A DNA stretch of 64,000 nucleotides from Ascaphus truei (taxonomy: Eukaryota > Chordata > Amphibia > Anura > Ascaphidae): assembly GCA_036426205.1 (NCBI GenBank), contig CM071569.1, forward strand, positions 285,756,408-285,820,407, read 5' to 3'. The notes beneath the pieces were generated by a model. That model was not told the DNA's origin, did no database searches, and saw only the letters and a program-made list of their open reading frames with translations. This document shows, piece after piece, positions 11,755 through 24,020 of the stretch (position 1 is its first letter; each line of letters opens with the position of its first letter). Both the position numbers and the translations under genes were made by a program.

Positions 11755-14700
11755 TTGTGTGTAAGGGCATAGGGTTGGGTAATGGATGTGGCAGTATGTG
11801 TAGGGGCAGAGCGTTGGGTACAGGATGTGTAATTGTGTTTAGGGGCAGATGGTTGGACACAGGATGGGGCACTGTGTAGGGGCAGAGTGTTGGGTACAGG
11901 ATGGGGCAGTGTGTAGGGGCAGAGGGTTGGGTACAGGATGGGGCAGTGTGTGTAGGTGCAGAGGGTTAGGTACAGGATGGGGCAGTTAATGTAGTGACAG
12001 AGATTTGAGTACAGGATGGGGCAGATATTGTAGTTACAGATATTTGAGTACAGGATGGGGCAGTGTGTGAATGGGCAGAGGGTTGTGTACAGGATGTGTA
12101 ATTGTGTGTAGTGGTAGAGGGTTGGGTACAGGATTGGGCAGTGCGTTTATGGGCAGAGGGTTGGGAACAGGATGTGTAATTGTGTGTAGGGGTAGAGGGA
12201 TGGGAACAGGATTGGGCAGTGCGTGTATGGGCAGAGGGTTGGGTACAGGATATGTAATTGTTTATAAGGGCATAGGGTTGGGTAATGGATGTGGCAGTGT
12301 GTGTAGGGGCAGAGGGTTGGATACAGGATGGGGCAGTGTGTAGGGGCAGAAGGTTGGGTACAGGATGGGGCAGTGTGTAGGGGTGGAGGGTTGGGTACAG
12401 GATGGGGCAGTGTGTGTAGGGGTAGAGGGTTGGGTTGGGTTGGGTACAGGATGTGAAGTTAAGTGTGGTATGGTGGTAGAGGGATGGGGTCAGGGATGGG
12501 AATGGTGTGTATGGGCAGAGGGTTGTGACAGGATGGGGCATGTGGGTATGGTAGAAGTGGGGGGACAGGATGGGGGGAGTGGCGAGTGTGTAGGGGCAGA
12601 GGGTTGTTTACAGGATGGGGCAGAGTGTGTGTAGGTGCAGAGCATTAGGTACAGGATGGGGGCGTTACTGTAGTGACAGAGATTTGAGTACAGGAGGGGC
12701 AGTGTGTGTATGGGTAGGGGTTGGGTACAGGAGGTGAATTGTGTTGGTGTAGGGTAGAGGGTGGGTAAGGATGGGGCAGTGCATGTATGGGCAGAGGGTT
12801 GGGTACAGGATGTGTAATTGTGTGTAAGGGCATAGGGTGGTATGGATGTTGTGGCAGGGTGGGGGCAGAGGGTTGGGTACAGGATGTGTAATTTTGTGTA
12901 GGGGCAGAGGGTTGGATACAGGATGGGGCAGTGTGTAGGGGCAGAGGGTTGGGAACAGGGTGGGGCAGTGTGTAGGGGCAGAGGGTTGGGTACAGGATGG
13001 GGCAGTGTGTGTAGGGGCAGAGTGTTGGGAACAGGATGGGGCAGTGTGTAGGGTCAGAGTATTGGGTACAAGATGTGTAATTGTGTGTATGGGTACAGGA
13101 TGGGGCAGTGTGTTTATGGGCAGAGGGTTAGGTACAGGATGGGGCAGTGTGTATAAGGGCAGAGGGTTGGGTACAGGATGAGACAGTGTGTGCAGGTGCA
13201 GAGGGATGGGTACAGGATGGGGCAGTGTGGGTATGGGCAGAGGGTTGGGTACAGGATGGGGCAGTGTCTGTAGGGGCAGCGGTTTGGTACAGGATGGGGC
13301 AGTGTTGTAGGTGCAGAGGACTAGGTACATGATGGGGCAGTTAATGTAGTGTACAGAGATTTGAGTACAGGATGGAGCAGTGTGTGTATGGGCAGAGGGT
13401 TGGGTACAGGATGTGTAAATTGTGTGTAGGGGTAGAGGGTTGGGTACAGGATTGGGCAGTGCGTGTATGGGCAGAGGGTTGGGTACAGGATGGGGCAGTG
13501 TGTGTATGGGCAGAGGGTTCGGTACAGGATGGGGCAGTGTGTGTATGGTCAGAGTGTTGGGTACAGGATGGGGCAGTGTGTAGGGGCAGAGGGTTGTTTA
13601 CAGGATGGGGCAGTGTGTGTAGGTGCAGAGCATTAGGTACAGGATGGGGCAGTTACTGTAGTGACAGAGATTTGAGTACAGGATGGGGCAGTGTGTGTAT
13701 GGGTAGAGGGTTGGGTACAGGATGTGTAATTGTGTGTAGGGGTAGAGGGTTGGGTACAGGATTGGGCAGTGCATGTATGGGCAGAGGTTGGAGCATTATG
13801 TGTAATGTGTGTAAGGGCATAGGGTTGGGTAATGGATGTGGCAGTGTGTGTAGGGGCAGAGGGTTGGGTACAGGATGTGTAATTTTGTGTAGGGGCAAGG
13901 GTTGGATACAGGATGGGGCAGTGTGTAGGGGCAGAGGGTTGGGAACAGGGTGGGGCAGTGTGTAGGGGCAGAGGGTTGGGTACAGGATGGGGCAGTGTGT
14001 AGGGGCAGAGTGTTGGGAACAGGATGGGGCAGTGTGTAGGGTCAGAGTATTGGGTACAAGATGTGTATTGTGTGTATGGGTACAGGATGGGGCAGTGTGT
14101 TTATGGGCAGAGGGTTAGGTACAGGATGGGGCAGTGTGTATAAGGGCAGAGGGTTGGGTACAGGATGAGACAGTGTGTGCAGGTGCAGAGGGATGGTACA
14201 GGATGGGGCAGTGTGTGTATGGGCAGAGGTTGGGTACAGGAGGGGCAGTGTCTGTAGGGGCAGGGTTTGGTACAGGATGGGCAGTGTGTGTAGGTGCAGA
14301 GGACTAGGTACATGATGGGGCAGTTAATGTAGTGACAGAGATTTGAGTACGATGGGAGCAGTGTGTGTATGGGCAGAGGGTTGGGTACAGGATGTGTAAA
14401 TTGTGTGTAGGGTAGAGGGTTGGGTACAGGATTGGGCAGTGCGTGTATGGGCAGAGATTGGGTACAGATGTTAATTGTGTGTAAGGGCATGGGTTGGGTA
14501 ATGGATGTGGCAGTGGTGTGTATGGGCAGAGGGTTGGGTACAGGATGTGTAATTGTGTGTAAGGGCATAGGGTTGGGTAATGGATTGGCCAGTGTTATTT
14601 GGTTTAGGGGCAGCGGTTTGGGTCCAGGCTGTGTAATTGTTGTGAGGGCAGAGGTTGGTACAGGATGGGGCAGTGTTGTAGGGCGAAGTTGGGTACAGGA

Positions 14701-15412
14701 TGGGGCAGTGTGTAGGGGGCAGTGTTTGGTACAGGATGGGCAGTGTGTGAGGGCAGGAGGTTGAGTACAGAATGAGGCAGTGTGTGTACGGGTAGAGGGT
14801 TGGGTACAGGATGGGGCAGTGTGTAGGGGCAGAGTGTTTGGTACAGGATGGGGAAGTGTGTGTAGAGGCAAAGAGTTGGGTACAGGATGGGGAAGTGTGT
14901 GTAGAGGCAGAGGGTTGGGTACAGGATGGGGAAGTGTGTGTAGAGGCAGAGGGTTGGGTACAGGATGGGGCAGTGTGAGTAGAGGATGAGGGTTTGGTAC
15001 TGGATCGAGCAGTGTATGTAGGGGCAAAGGATTGGGTAAATAATTGGGCAGCATATGTAGTGGCAGGGGATAGGGTACAGGATGGGGCAGGCATTATGGG
15101 GCAGAGGGTTGGCTAAAGGATTGAGAAGTTTGTGTAGGTGCAGAGGGTTGGGTAAAGGATCGGGCAGTTTGTGTAGGGGCAGAGGGTTGGGTAAAGGATG
15201 GGGCAGTTTGTGTAGGGGCAGAGGGTTTGGTACAATATGGGAAGTGTGTTTAGGGGCAGAGGGTTGTGTACAGGATGGGGCAGTGTGTGTAGGTGCAGAG
15301 CGTAAGGTGTAGGATTGGGCATGTGTATATGGGCAGAGGTTTGGGTACAGGATGGGGCAGTCTGTGTAGTGGAAGAGAGTTGGGTACAAGATGGGGCAGT
15401 GTGTGTAGAAAC
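11755..15412. repeat. 37-41-bp minisatellite with ~985-bp higher-order period
   Basis: Around 90 tandem units of the type GGGGCAGAGGGTTGGGTACA plus GGATGGGGCAGTGTGT. Variant units mark a higher-order structure. The marker with GCAGAGCATTAGGTACAGG occurs at about 12,631 and 13,617, and the marker with GCAGAGGACTAGGTACATG at about 13,309 and 14,294; both are spaced about 985 bp. Because 39-bp units are 13 codons, the minus strand stays open for up to 317 codons (HTLPHPVPNPLPL-type repeat). I regard that as a by-product of the period. Segments near 12,480-12,860 and 14,190-14,760 show excess single-base indels. Confidence 0.9.
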
Positions 15413-15417
15413 AGAAG

Positions 15418-15608
15418 GTTTAGGGTAAGGAGCATTAGAGTAAGGGGCATTTGGTTAAGGGGCACTAGAGTAATTGGCATTAGGGTAAGGGGCATTAGGA
15501 TAAGGGGCTTTAGGGTGTGGGGCTTTACGGTAAGTGGCTTTAGGGTAAGCGGCTTTAGAGTAAGGGGCTTTAGCGTACTGGGCTTTAGGGTAAAGAGCTT
15601 TAGGGTAG
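15418..15608. repeat. Degenerate 15-17-bp TTAGGG-like array
   Basis: About twelve short units such as GGGGCTTTAGGGTAA and GGGGCATTAGAGTAA directly follow the minisatellite. TTAGGG is embedded in several units, but the period is 15-17 bp and not 6. Confidence 0.75.
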
Positions 15609-15887
15609 AAGCCCAATTTCTTCCTGATCGGCTATGTACTGTATATGTAGAGATCCAATAGAGGAGGCAGATGCCAATAATAGATGAATGTGTCCCCAGT
15701 GGATATACAGTAAGGGACCTTTAATAAGGCTCTCCTCTTACATGGATCTATGTTAGTGCCCACTTTTATCACCATTTTTATCTCCATCACACGTTCAAAT
15801 TGATAACCTATTTTAAACAATTACCATTAAAATGTAAGTATTCACTCTTTCATTACTCACTTCACTGGTATTATTACTTACAGACTG
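15609..15887. other. Unassigned AT-rich spacer
   Basis: No gene, motif or known repeat recognised between the short array and the solo LTR. Confidence 0.5.
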
Positions 15888-17702
15888 TCACGGTAGCTAG
15901 TAACAGTGTATAATATACACCAAAATATCTGGGGGGAATTGAACACGACTTAGATATAATAAATATAGTTTATTCCTTAAAAAAGGTGAACACACAAGAT
16001 AGTACAAATAACAAACAGGAACACTAACTTAGGGGTTGGGGTGATGAAGTAATCAGGTTACAGGATTAGCAATTCATACAGCAATCGGGCATCATGAAAA
16101 GACACGAAGACACTGAGTATAGAGCTTACATTCGTTTATTTTGAGTTTCCCGCCTGTACTCTGGCATTGAGTGCAAGTAATTGGAGAACAATTATCTTTA
16201 CCCAATCCCTCCTGGCCACCTCACTTGAAGGGCAACGTAATACCTGCCCATTGGGTGGATATTATTCTAATCAGGGGCTTATTTCCTTAGCCCCCCTCCC
16301 ACAAGACTGGCGTCTGAATGTCTGGCATGGCAGGAAAGCCTTTGTCCCTAGGTGTTAAACACAACACTTATCATCAAGTACCCACGTCCTGTTTCCTTTG
16401 TGATACCATACACAATCAGGGTGGGGGAGCCTTTGATCAGGGGTTTATTGTAGACCATTTGTCTCCCCCCTGAGCATTAACATACCATCTGGGCTCTGGG
16501 TTTTTCTACCAGACCCAAAATACAATACATTCTTTAATATATACACATATTAACATAATCCGTTCTGTGGGTCTGAGCGGGCTGAAATTTGACAGGTCTT
16601 CATGCCGGAAGACCTTTGCCAAAGTGGCCAAGTTTCAGCCTTCCACGACCCCCAGAACCAGAGATACCAAAAATAAGTTAAAATCCCCTATTAACTTTAA
16701 TGCAGGATTCACCGCTATAGCTAAAATAAATCTCTGCTTTTAACACTCCCATTGAAATCAACGTGCTCCGCCGATATAGGCTTTTAATGGAGCAACTCCA
16801 CCATTGAAGTCAATGGTAAAATTACAATTTTCACATTTGCCTACACTCCGTCTGGTTGATCGGAGAGGGCTGGAAATGGCCATGCAGCCATGCCAGAACA
16901 GTGACTGCCTGCGACCAAAATCCCAACCCTCTGGTACTCACAGAACCGGAGATATAGTCTTACATTTTTTACCCTTTCGGACTTAGCCGTTTTAAAGCCA
17001 CGTTGTTTTCCCCCATTGGAATCAATGGCCGGCGCCGCCATAGGAAATGCATGGGCCTGGTGCCGCCATAGTATTAAATGGGTCCACCGCTCCCATTAGA
17101 GTCAATGGCGCGACCCTCGTGGCGAGCGCGACCCTTTACGGGGGTCCTTCATTCCCGGACCCGGTGGTGGTCAAGTGTGGGGGTTCCTAGAGTCTAGGGG
17201 CAAAAATAATTTTATTTCTGGGTGCCCTAGAACCTAAGTTTCCCACACCAATAGTATTTGAACTTGACCGGGGAGTGATCAAAGCTCTTTTGAGACAATG
17301 TTTCCGCTCTGGGAAATCGCCACTTCTCCTCTCGGGCGCCACCTGCAGGTCTTCTACCAAAACAGGCCCACATCGCCAGAATCTCCATAGGGTTGCATTG
17401 GGCTGCAATGGCGACCAACGGAGAGCTGCAAAATGGAGCCTGAAAAGGCAGGAAAGTGGAACAAAGGGCTATAATCACTCCTTAAATATTAACCCATTCC
17501 CTCCCTCATCAATCCCAGTGTATGTGTTGGTGCAGACACTGGAATGGGAACAATACATATTTAAAGGGGATTACACAAATGGGTAAAAACACATTACTGG
17601 ACCACAGTCCAGTTAATCCCTTGCTTCCCATGTGAGAGCAGGGGATGGGGCAAATGGGGTGTAACCCTTTTAATACCGGGCCAAAGCCCCTCTCCCATGA
17701 CA
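15888..17702 (-). mobile_element. Solo LTR related to LTR-A/LTR-B
   Basis: Read on the minus strand, it starts TGTCATGGGAGAGG at 17,702 and ends CTACCGTGACA at 15,888, giving TG...CA ends. The 5' end (17,460-17,702) matches LTR-B. The 3' end, with AATAAA and a GATATTTTGGTGT block, matches the LTR-A terminus. The element therefore links the two families. No internal coding region flanks it. Confidence 0.6.
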
Positions 17703-18394
17703 TGGACATTTGAGTGCTTCACTACCTGGGATCTTTTTCTCCTTTGTTGTTGTTAAATTGCAAATGTCAAGGAGGAGGAGAGTAGAACTAACTCCAAATC
17801 TCCGATAGAAAGGTTACTAAACAAACTAATTATACAGCTACTTAAATTCATTCAATAGCTTACAATTACATATATTTTAAAAGTTAAATAAAGAATTAAG
17901 TTATACATTTCTCACTGAAGATTTTGAAAAGAATTAAAGAGGCAACTGTTGAAATGGACTGGGCAGGGTTCTCTGGAGAAGAATTATGAGAAGCATTCAG
18001 AATCCATTTTGTCTGTCATGTCGTGTCTCAGTATCCTCTCAGTATCCATTTCTGTGTGAAAGGATGTGTTTGTTTGTAAGGATGAGTTTCGCTGACAGTA
18101 GATTTCCAAGGTTGTGTCTGTGTCTCAACACCCAGAAGTATAGTGATAAGATGCACTGTACCCTGTTTTGTACAGAATTATAGTAATAAGATGTACCCTG
18201 ACATACGTTGTTGCTGTTCAGAGCTTCTTTGTATCAGTTTTACTAGCTTTTTGCGACCTTGAAAATGATAAACTTAGTATTGGGAGAGGCCCGCATGATC
18301 ACCGAATGTATGCGTCACTTCTGTCATGGGATACCAGGCAGTTAACACTTGGTTACCAGGATCATTCATTGAGCAAAACAGGTAAGTTAAATCA
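17703..18394. other. Unassigned sequence
   Basis: No supportable gene. Short open frames show no recognisable domain. It may be decayed repeat, but I cannot assign it. Confidence 0.4.
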
Positions 18395-18720
18395 ATTGTA
18401 ATTTATTCGCATAAATAGGCATACACAGAATGGAACACAAAATGCAGACGAAAAACACACTTACTGTGTGTCTGGGGTTTGAAAACTAGACTGTTCTAGG
18501 TGCAGGGAAAGCTAAAAATGAGTTTTACCCTGACAGGTACTTAGCCCAGAATCTTCCGGTTCCCAAATCGGAGTGAAGTTTCACACACTACCGCTACGTT
18601 CCTTTCTGAGAACTTGGACTTTTTCTTGACAGGGTGTTAGTACCAAACTCCTGCGACTAAAATTGGCTTGCAATCCAAGCCGCGACCGCTACGTTCTATT
18701 TTGAGAACCTGGTCCCAAAA
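18395..18720 (-). mobile_element. LTR-A-like fragment (minus)
   Basis: Contains the reverse complement of the LTR-A 3' block (AATTGTAATTTATT followed by an ACACTTACTG block), diverged. It sits head-on to the plus-oriented relative that starts near 18,755. Confidence 0.4.
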
Positions 18721-18754
18721 ATACCGGACTTAGGGGCCTATGCACTAAGCACAG

Positions 18755-20075
18755 GAAAAAATATATAATGCCCGGCTGGGTGCCCCTGAGCCAGATTGGG
18801 AATGGTAGAGTGTCAGCTCTGCAACCCAGCAAGGGTGGTAATACTGCAAATGTATTCAAAATGCTGGTGTCTTTCCCCACCGGGATAAGGGGGCGAGAGT
18901 AATGCTATATATCAGCTGTATCAGTCATAGTGGGTGAATGTAAAGTGTCAGCTCTGCAGCCCACTAATGGCTGCAACCCTGTAATTGTGTTAGAACGGTC
19001 TGTATGTGTCCCACTAGGTGTAAGGGGACAACATGTATAAGTCATGTAAAAGAGTTCCCGTCAGTCATATGGTGTAAATGTGAAGTGTCAGCTCTGCAGC
19101 CCACTGCTGGCTGCAAGCCTGTGAATGTGTTAGAATTGTCTCTGTGTGTCCCGCTAGCATAAGAGAACCACATCATTATGCTGAGTAACATTGTATCAGT
19201 TATGTATCATGTGCACGCATTGCAATAGTGTTTCACTGCAAACCGCAAGAAAGGAAAAAGGTTTTAAAAACCAGCAGTCTTGCGCGTAGCATAGTATAAG
19301 CAGCAAGCTAACTTTGGAAGTAATGAATGAAAGTCCCCCTCATTTTGGTGTATTAATTTATAACGGTAAGGGGATTTTCCTTCAGGCATCCAGAACAGGA
19401 GATAACACTTAAAGTGTGAGTACTATGCTTTATAATGCATGGCAGGAAATCCAGGGAGTAAGCAATGCATAATTTAGACTCAGGCTTCTAAAGCAACCCT
19501 GCTGATTTGGATCCCCTGTGTCTGGAGACAGGCCATAGTTCAAAGAAACTGACACTGTCAAGTGTTGAGTGGGTAGGGGGAGAGGTAAATATATTTCCCT
19601 GACATATGTCCAGGTGTCAGGGGAAAGGCAGACAACATGCCACCAGGGAAGTGGGCTTGGCTAGGTATGCTAAGCAGCTTAAGGGCAAATTTTGCACATG
19701 CTCGCAACATAACTTGAAGCCTCTGCCAGGTTCCCTGAAGCATGGGCAAACCTTGCCAATAGGTGGGATGTTTTGTTCCCACGCCGCAATTTGTTGCACA
19801 GTGTAAAGATAGGACTTGTGAGGTTTCAAAAGGCTGAGCAGCCAGTCAGGAGGTAAATTCAACATGTTGTAAAACGATTAATCTGAGATTCCATCTAAGA
19901 TATTTCCTGTAACCAGATTTAACATCGTAACTAAGTGTATTTTCATATTATTTTGTAAATTAAACTGTGTACAGTATGTTCATTATGTGAATAAATGACA
20001 ATTTATTTTATCTCACGTTTTTCCCAAAGGATCTGGGTATTTTTGTGTTAAAAGCATTGGTCTCCCATTACACCT
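18755..20075 (+). mobile_element. Diverged LTR-A relative (plus)
   Basis: Starts with the GCCCGGCTGGGTGCCCCTGA block equivalent to 1,658 in LTR-A. It contains two further diverged tandem copies of the GTGTCAGCTCTGCAGCCCA block (18,940 and 19,085) and the AAAGTCCCCCTCATTTT block. It ends with a GATCTGGGTATTTTTGTGTT block matching the LTR-A 3' end. No primer site or body follows, so it is a solo or truncated LTR. Confidence 0.6.
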
Positions 20076-20404
20076 TGGAACCCCTTAAGGTTACTGGGAC
20101 ACTTTGCATCCCTATGCGACATTTACCTTTCTGGGCTGTGCTGAAGCAGGGAACTCTAGCGGTGAGTCGCGCAACTTTTTCAAGGAGAGATATTGCCGGG
20201 ACAATGTGCCTATATGTATCTGGGAATCAAGCATGATTCCCGGGTACATTTTTGGGGTATCCTTCAACTCTGGACCCCGACTACTTAGACACATTCCGAC
20301 AACACTTTCTCCCCAAACCCCCCCTTGAAACCCATACCATAGCAATCCCTGCTTGCTGGCATCCCTGGAGAGGCAAAAACATTTTTTACAAAATGTATTG
20401 TCGC

Positions 20405-21328
20405 TGTAACAGGGTGAATAAACGTCACCAGCCCTATGGCTGGCAGACCTATGTTTAGGTCTGCAGTGCAGCAGTGACCGGGTTAACATTCAGCTGGGAG
20501 GGTCTTGTTAATTAATATAAGGGAATTGTGCGTGCTGTCCCTCCAATTGCTCTCCCTTGACTTCCAAGTCTTCCCTGCTGCTCGTAGTCTCCTGTGATCA
20601 GCGGGGCACACTCAGCACATCAAACACAAAAATAGGAGCGCATGGAAAGAAACAAAAAGACTGAATTAAGTACATAAATCTTATATAATAAAATATCAAA
20701 ATGAAGGCCAAAAGACATTACATTTGGACTAAGATCACATAGATCAATAGGCACGTGACACACACTGAGGATAGGGTACTGACACCCAAAAAAACTCACG
20801 AAAGAAGTGATTCCCTTGTTGGTAAACAAGAGAGAGAGAGTCCAAGACTACAAAGATGGTAAAACACAGACCTGCAGGTGACGTCATACGCAGCGACGTT
20901 ACGTCTGTGACGACGGACTTCCGTGCTGCAGCCTAGAGACACCAAGAGGACGCCGTTAGGAGCTTAGTGAGCTCATGGTCTTTTCATTTATTTCCATGCG
21001 CTCCTATTTTTTTGTTTGATGGTCTTTATAATTAGTCTGGTCCCAGCTGCCTCATCAAGGAGCTTTAAAAACCCCAGTGGGATATACTGTAATGCTGAGG
21101 GAGAACTATTGCTATAAGGTCTGTCTCCACTATACTGTTTTTGCTATACTGATAATCTGGACTCTGAACAGCCCTTGTTGGGACAAGGGCAAAGCCCTGC
21201 TCAGTACTTATTTTCTGTTTGTTGCATATGCTGAAAAGTAGCTGTTTTATTTTTGTATGCCATATATTTGAGGCTCAATTAATAAGCCATATTAGAAACC
21301 CATGTGTGGTTGCATTTACCCTACAACA
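20405..21328 (+). mobile_element. 5' LTR of SCAN-Gag gypsy element
   Basis: Starts TGTAACAGGG and ends CTACAACA directly before a primer-binding site, giving TG...CA ends. A palindromic DNA element is nested in it at about 20,617-21,021. The matching 3' LTR is not present in the window. Confidence 0.55.
20617..21021. mobile_element. Nested element with ~28-bp terminal inverted repeats
   Basis: The left end carries CATCAAACAC plus AAAATAGGAGCGCATGGAA, and the right end carries the inverse (TTCCATGCGCTCCTATTTTT then GTTTGATG). No transposase is visible in 400 bp, so it is a non-autonomous (MITE-like) element of unknown superfamily. Confidence 0.6.
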
Positions 21329-21330
21329 TA

Positions 21331-21348
21331 TGGTGTTAGAAGTGGGAT
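21331..21348 (+). other. Primer-binding site, tRNA-Leu (CAA type)
   Basis: TGGTGTTAGAAGTGGGAT differs at one base from the complement of the 3' end of vertebrate tRNA-Leu(CAA) as I recall it. It lies two bases after the LTR end. Confidence 0.65.
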
Positions 21349-21409
21349 ACTGAGAGGACCCTGCTTTTGAAGGGCCACAAATTACATTAAAAAAAACGGA
21401 ATTTTTTTA

Positions 21410-22560
21410 AAGGAGTTTCTGTGTGAGCAGGCCAAAAAGCAGAGACTGTTAGTGCAGGAGCAGGCCAAACAACAGGAAGAGCGAGATGAAAGACAAACAA
21501 TACAAAACCAGCTACTATTGCAGCAGCAAACCCAGCTCCTAACCGGGCAACAGGCAGCACAGGATGAGCAGATGACCAGGCTGCTGGCCCAATCTCATGG
21601 GTCTGCCAGTCCAGAACTTTCAGGCTGCTGGCCCAATCTCATGGGTCTGCCAGTCCAGAACTTTTGAACAAACTCCCGGTCCTCCTGAGGAAAATGGCTC
21701 CGAATGAGGATCCAGAGCCTTTTCTACTGACATTTGAAAGGATTGCCTAAGCCCAGGGCTGGTCTTCAGATTGCTGTGCAACCGCTTTGGCCCCGCTCCT
21801 CATAGGAGAAACCCAGGCCTCATATCAGGACCTACCAGCGGATCAGGCAATGGACTACAAACAAGTAAAAGCCGCCATACTGGATTGCTTAGGTCTGACC
21901 CCTGAGACCTACCGGCAGCAGTTGCGGAACCTGAAGTACACCTCTAAGATGAGACCTCGGGTCATAGCTAAGCGGTTATTGGACCTGTGTAGTCGCTGGA
22001 TACAACCCGAGCAGCACACTAAGGAGGCGATTCTTTAACAAGTTGTTTTGGAACAATTCCTTCAAGTGATAACCCCTCCCGCACGCTATTGGTTAAAACA
22101 CCATGCTGCTAAAACCCTAGCTTTGGCTGTCCGGCCCTTTGAGAACTTCCTTGGGGCCGAGGATCAGGAGAGTGTCCTGGGCCCGATGGATCTGACTCCA
22201 CCGACACTTGCGGAACTTGCGGAGATCGGACCAACGGGGAAACTACGGCCCACACACACGCAATCGCCAAGTTCCACGAAAGGAGAAGTCATTATAGCAA
22301 GGGAGAGGTCCAAACGCCGGTCCCCACCGAGACCCACATCTACTTATGTCGGCTCATCGCCAAAGGAGAGGAACTTCAGAGGACCACACGCAGGACCCAT
22401 CTGATACCTGGCTTCCATTATCCGGTCCAGATGAGCTGTATCCGCATCAACCTACGGTGAGGGAGCCCTCTCCATGTTCTACCTGCGGGAAACAAGGCCA
22501 CCATCATATGGAATGTCCAAGGATGGATTGTACCATCAACAGGACAGTTGCCTCGTCCTT
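21410..22560 (+). pseudogene. Gypsy gag with SCAN-like capsid, truncated
   Basis: Three blocks of one decayed Gag: a glutamine-rich coiled-coil-like N-terminus (21,452-21,667), a capsid block (21,787-22,038; LPADQAMDYKQVKAAILDCL) and a SCAN-like C-terminal block (22,048-22,404; starts EQFLQVITPPARYWLKHHA). A CCHC knuckle follows (CSTCGKQGHHHMEC near 22,480). A 35-bp tandem duplication lies near 21,580-21,660. Stops and frameshifts separate the blocks. The element ends near 22,570, where an antisense family A relative begins, so protease, RT and integrase are missing. Confidence 0.75.
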
Positions 22561-22599
22561 CCCCAGAGAAAGCCCAGATTTTCGCAGCCACCTCATAGG

Positions 22600-23670
22600 T
22601 CTGAGGTTTGTGGTCAAAGACCCATGCCCTCACATCCGAGGGGAGCTGCTACAGTAGTTGCTCTTGAAAGATCAAGTCCAGTAGGGTATGGAATTTTAAA
22701 CCCCATTCCCCTCCACACACTGAGTCCCGTGTAAGGCCATATGACCGGCATAGTCAGCAAATGACTCCCCGGGGATTACCCCCCGTCCGGAACTTGCCCC
22801 TGTATGCTTCTGGGGTCAGGGTGTACTGAGTCAGCAGCCTAATATTTACATGACCGTAGTCATCGGCATCCACGCGCGGAATACCCTGTGCTTGACTTTT
22901 CCAGATAACAGTGGTCGCAGTCTGACCACCCAGTCCCTCCTTGGAATTAGGAATCGGGAACACTGTGTCTCAAAGTCATTGAGGAATGCATCAATGTCAT
23001 CTGTGCCATCCACAAACTTGCTGAAGCTGTGGTGGTCCACCAGAGGAAGCTCCTGTTCCCCGTTTACAAGGTGAGTGGTGGGCTTTTCCGAGCACTACTG
23101 CCAGCAGCTGTACATGCTCTGCTGTGCTATCCCCCTCTCCCCATGCAGCAAGAAGTGCAGTGAGCACAGGGATGGTTAGTCCGGCAGCCACAGTGGCTAC
23201 TCCTTCTGCACTCCCTGGCGCCAAGCCACCCACATCCAGGTGGTCACCGGCACTCTCCTTATGTCCTTGCAGCCTCAGAGCTGGAGGGACCTCCTGCACT
23301 CTTGACTGAATAGCGTCTGCTGCCACAGCAGCTCCAGGGGCATGCCCTTATGGTGGGCCCATCCTGGCCTCATGAAGCTCCAAATCCTCCACCAGCTGTA
23401 CCTTTGACCGCCCATCTGTCGTTAAGCCATAGCCAGCACATCTCTCCATGATCTTCGCCCGGTCCCAGGATCGGAACCTTCCTGAACGATAACTCATGTT
23501 GCTATCAGGGTATGGGTAAAGGGACAATGAAATATCTCGTGCTCTTTAGAAGTGTGTGTAAGTTGCCACTTGTCCGGGGAGCTCGCAAGCCACGAGATCC
23601 CCCACTATACAACACAATCCCGCAGGAGACTATAGCATAGGTTCAATCAGTATCCCACACGCTGCCACCA
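22600..23670 (-). pseudogene. Family A-related gag remnant (minus)
   Basis: The minus strand encodes a diverged version of family A Gag; the segment near 22,846-23,040 (HHSFSKFVDGTDDIDAFLN) aligns with 3,590-3,700. A primer site TGGTGGCAGCGTGTGGGAT is at 23,670-23,652. It is truncated at its C-terminal side by the junction with the SCAN-Gag element. No intact product. Confidence 0.7.
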
Positions 23671-23683
23671 GTTAATATAAACC

Positions 23684-24020
23684 TGACACGGTGGACCAAT
23701 ACTTATTAACACTTTTATATTTTTGGAATTCTCGATCGAACACAACAAGGAGGGCAAAATAAATTGTCATTTAGTTCCTTGATAGACAAACACATGAAAA
23801 CCTCAGAATATACTTAATACAACACTTACTGGGATGGGGAAACAAAATAAATTGTCCTTGAACTAAAGCGCAAAATATGCAGTCTCTGATTTAAAGTCCG
23901 TTTGCAAGTTGCCGATCTAATATCTCCGCCAAATGAAGGAATTTTGTTCTTGTTCGTTAAAATTCATTCGGGAGTCACCGGGGCTAACGAATTCCTGAAT
24001 TAGGGGTAAATCCTTTGTTA
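23684..24020 (-). mobile_element. Partial LTR of the antisense family A relative
   Basis: The LTR end (CCGTGTCA on the minus strand) is followed by the primer site at 23,670. The block with AAATAAATTGTCATTTAG is the reverse complement of an LTR-A-like 3' region. It is cut off at about 24,020 by the L1 3' end. Confidence 0.5.

Noticed and set aside
14101..15389. Minus-strand frames up to 317 codons rich in HPVPNPLPLHT repeats
   Set aside because: The repeat unit is close to 39 bp (13 codons), so several frames stay open at once. There is no start context, no domain and the frame shifts between neighbours.
11755..15412. CRISPR-like regular repeats
   Set aside because: Units are contiguous without unique spacers. 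This is a tandem minisatellite in a eukaryotic genome.
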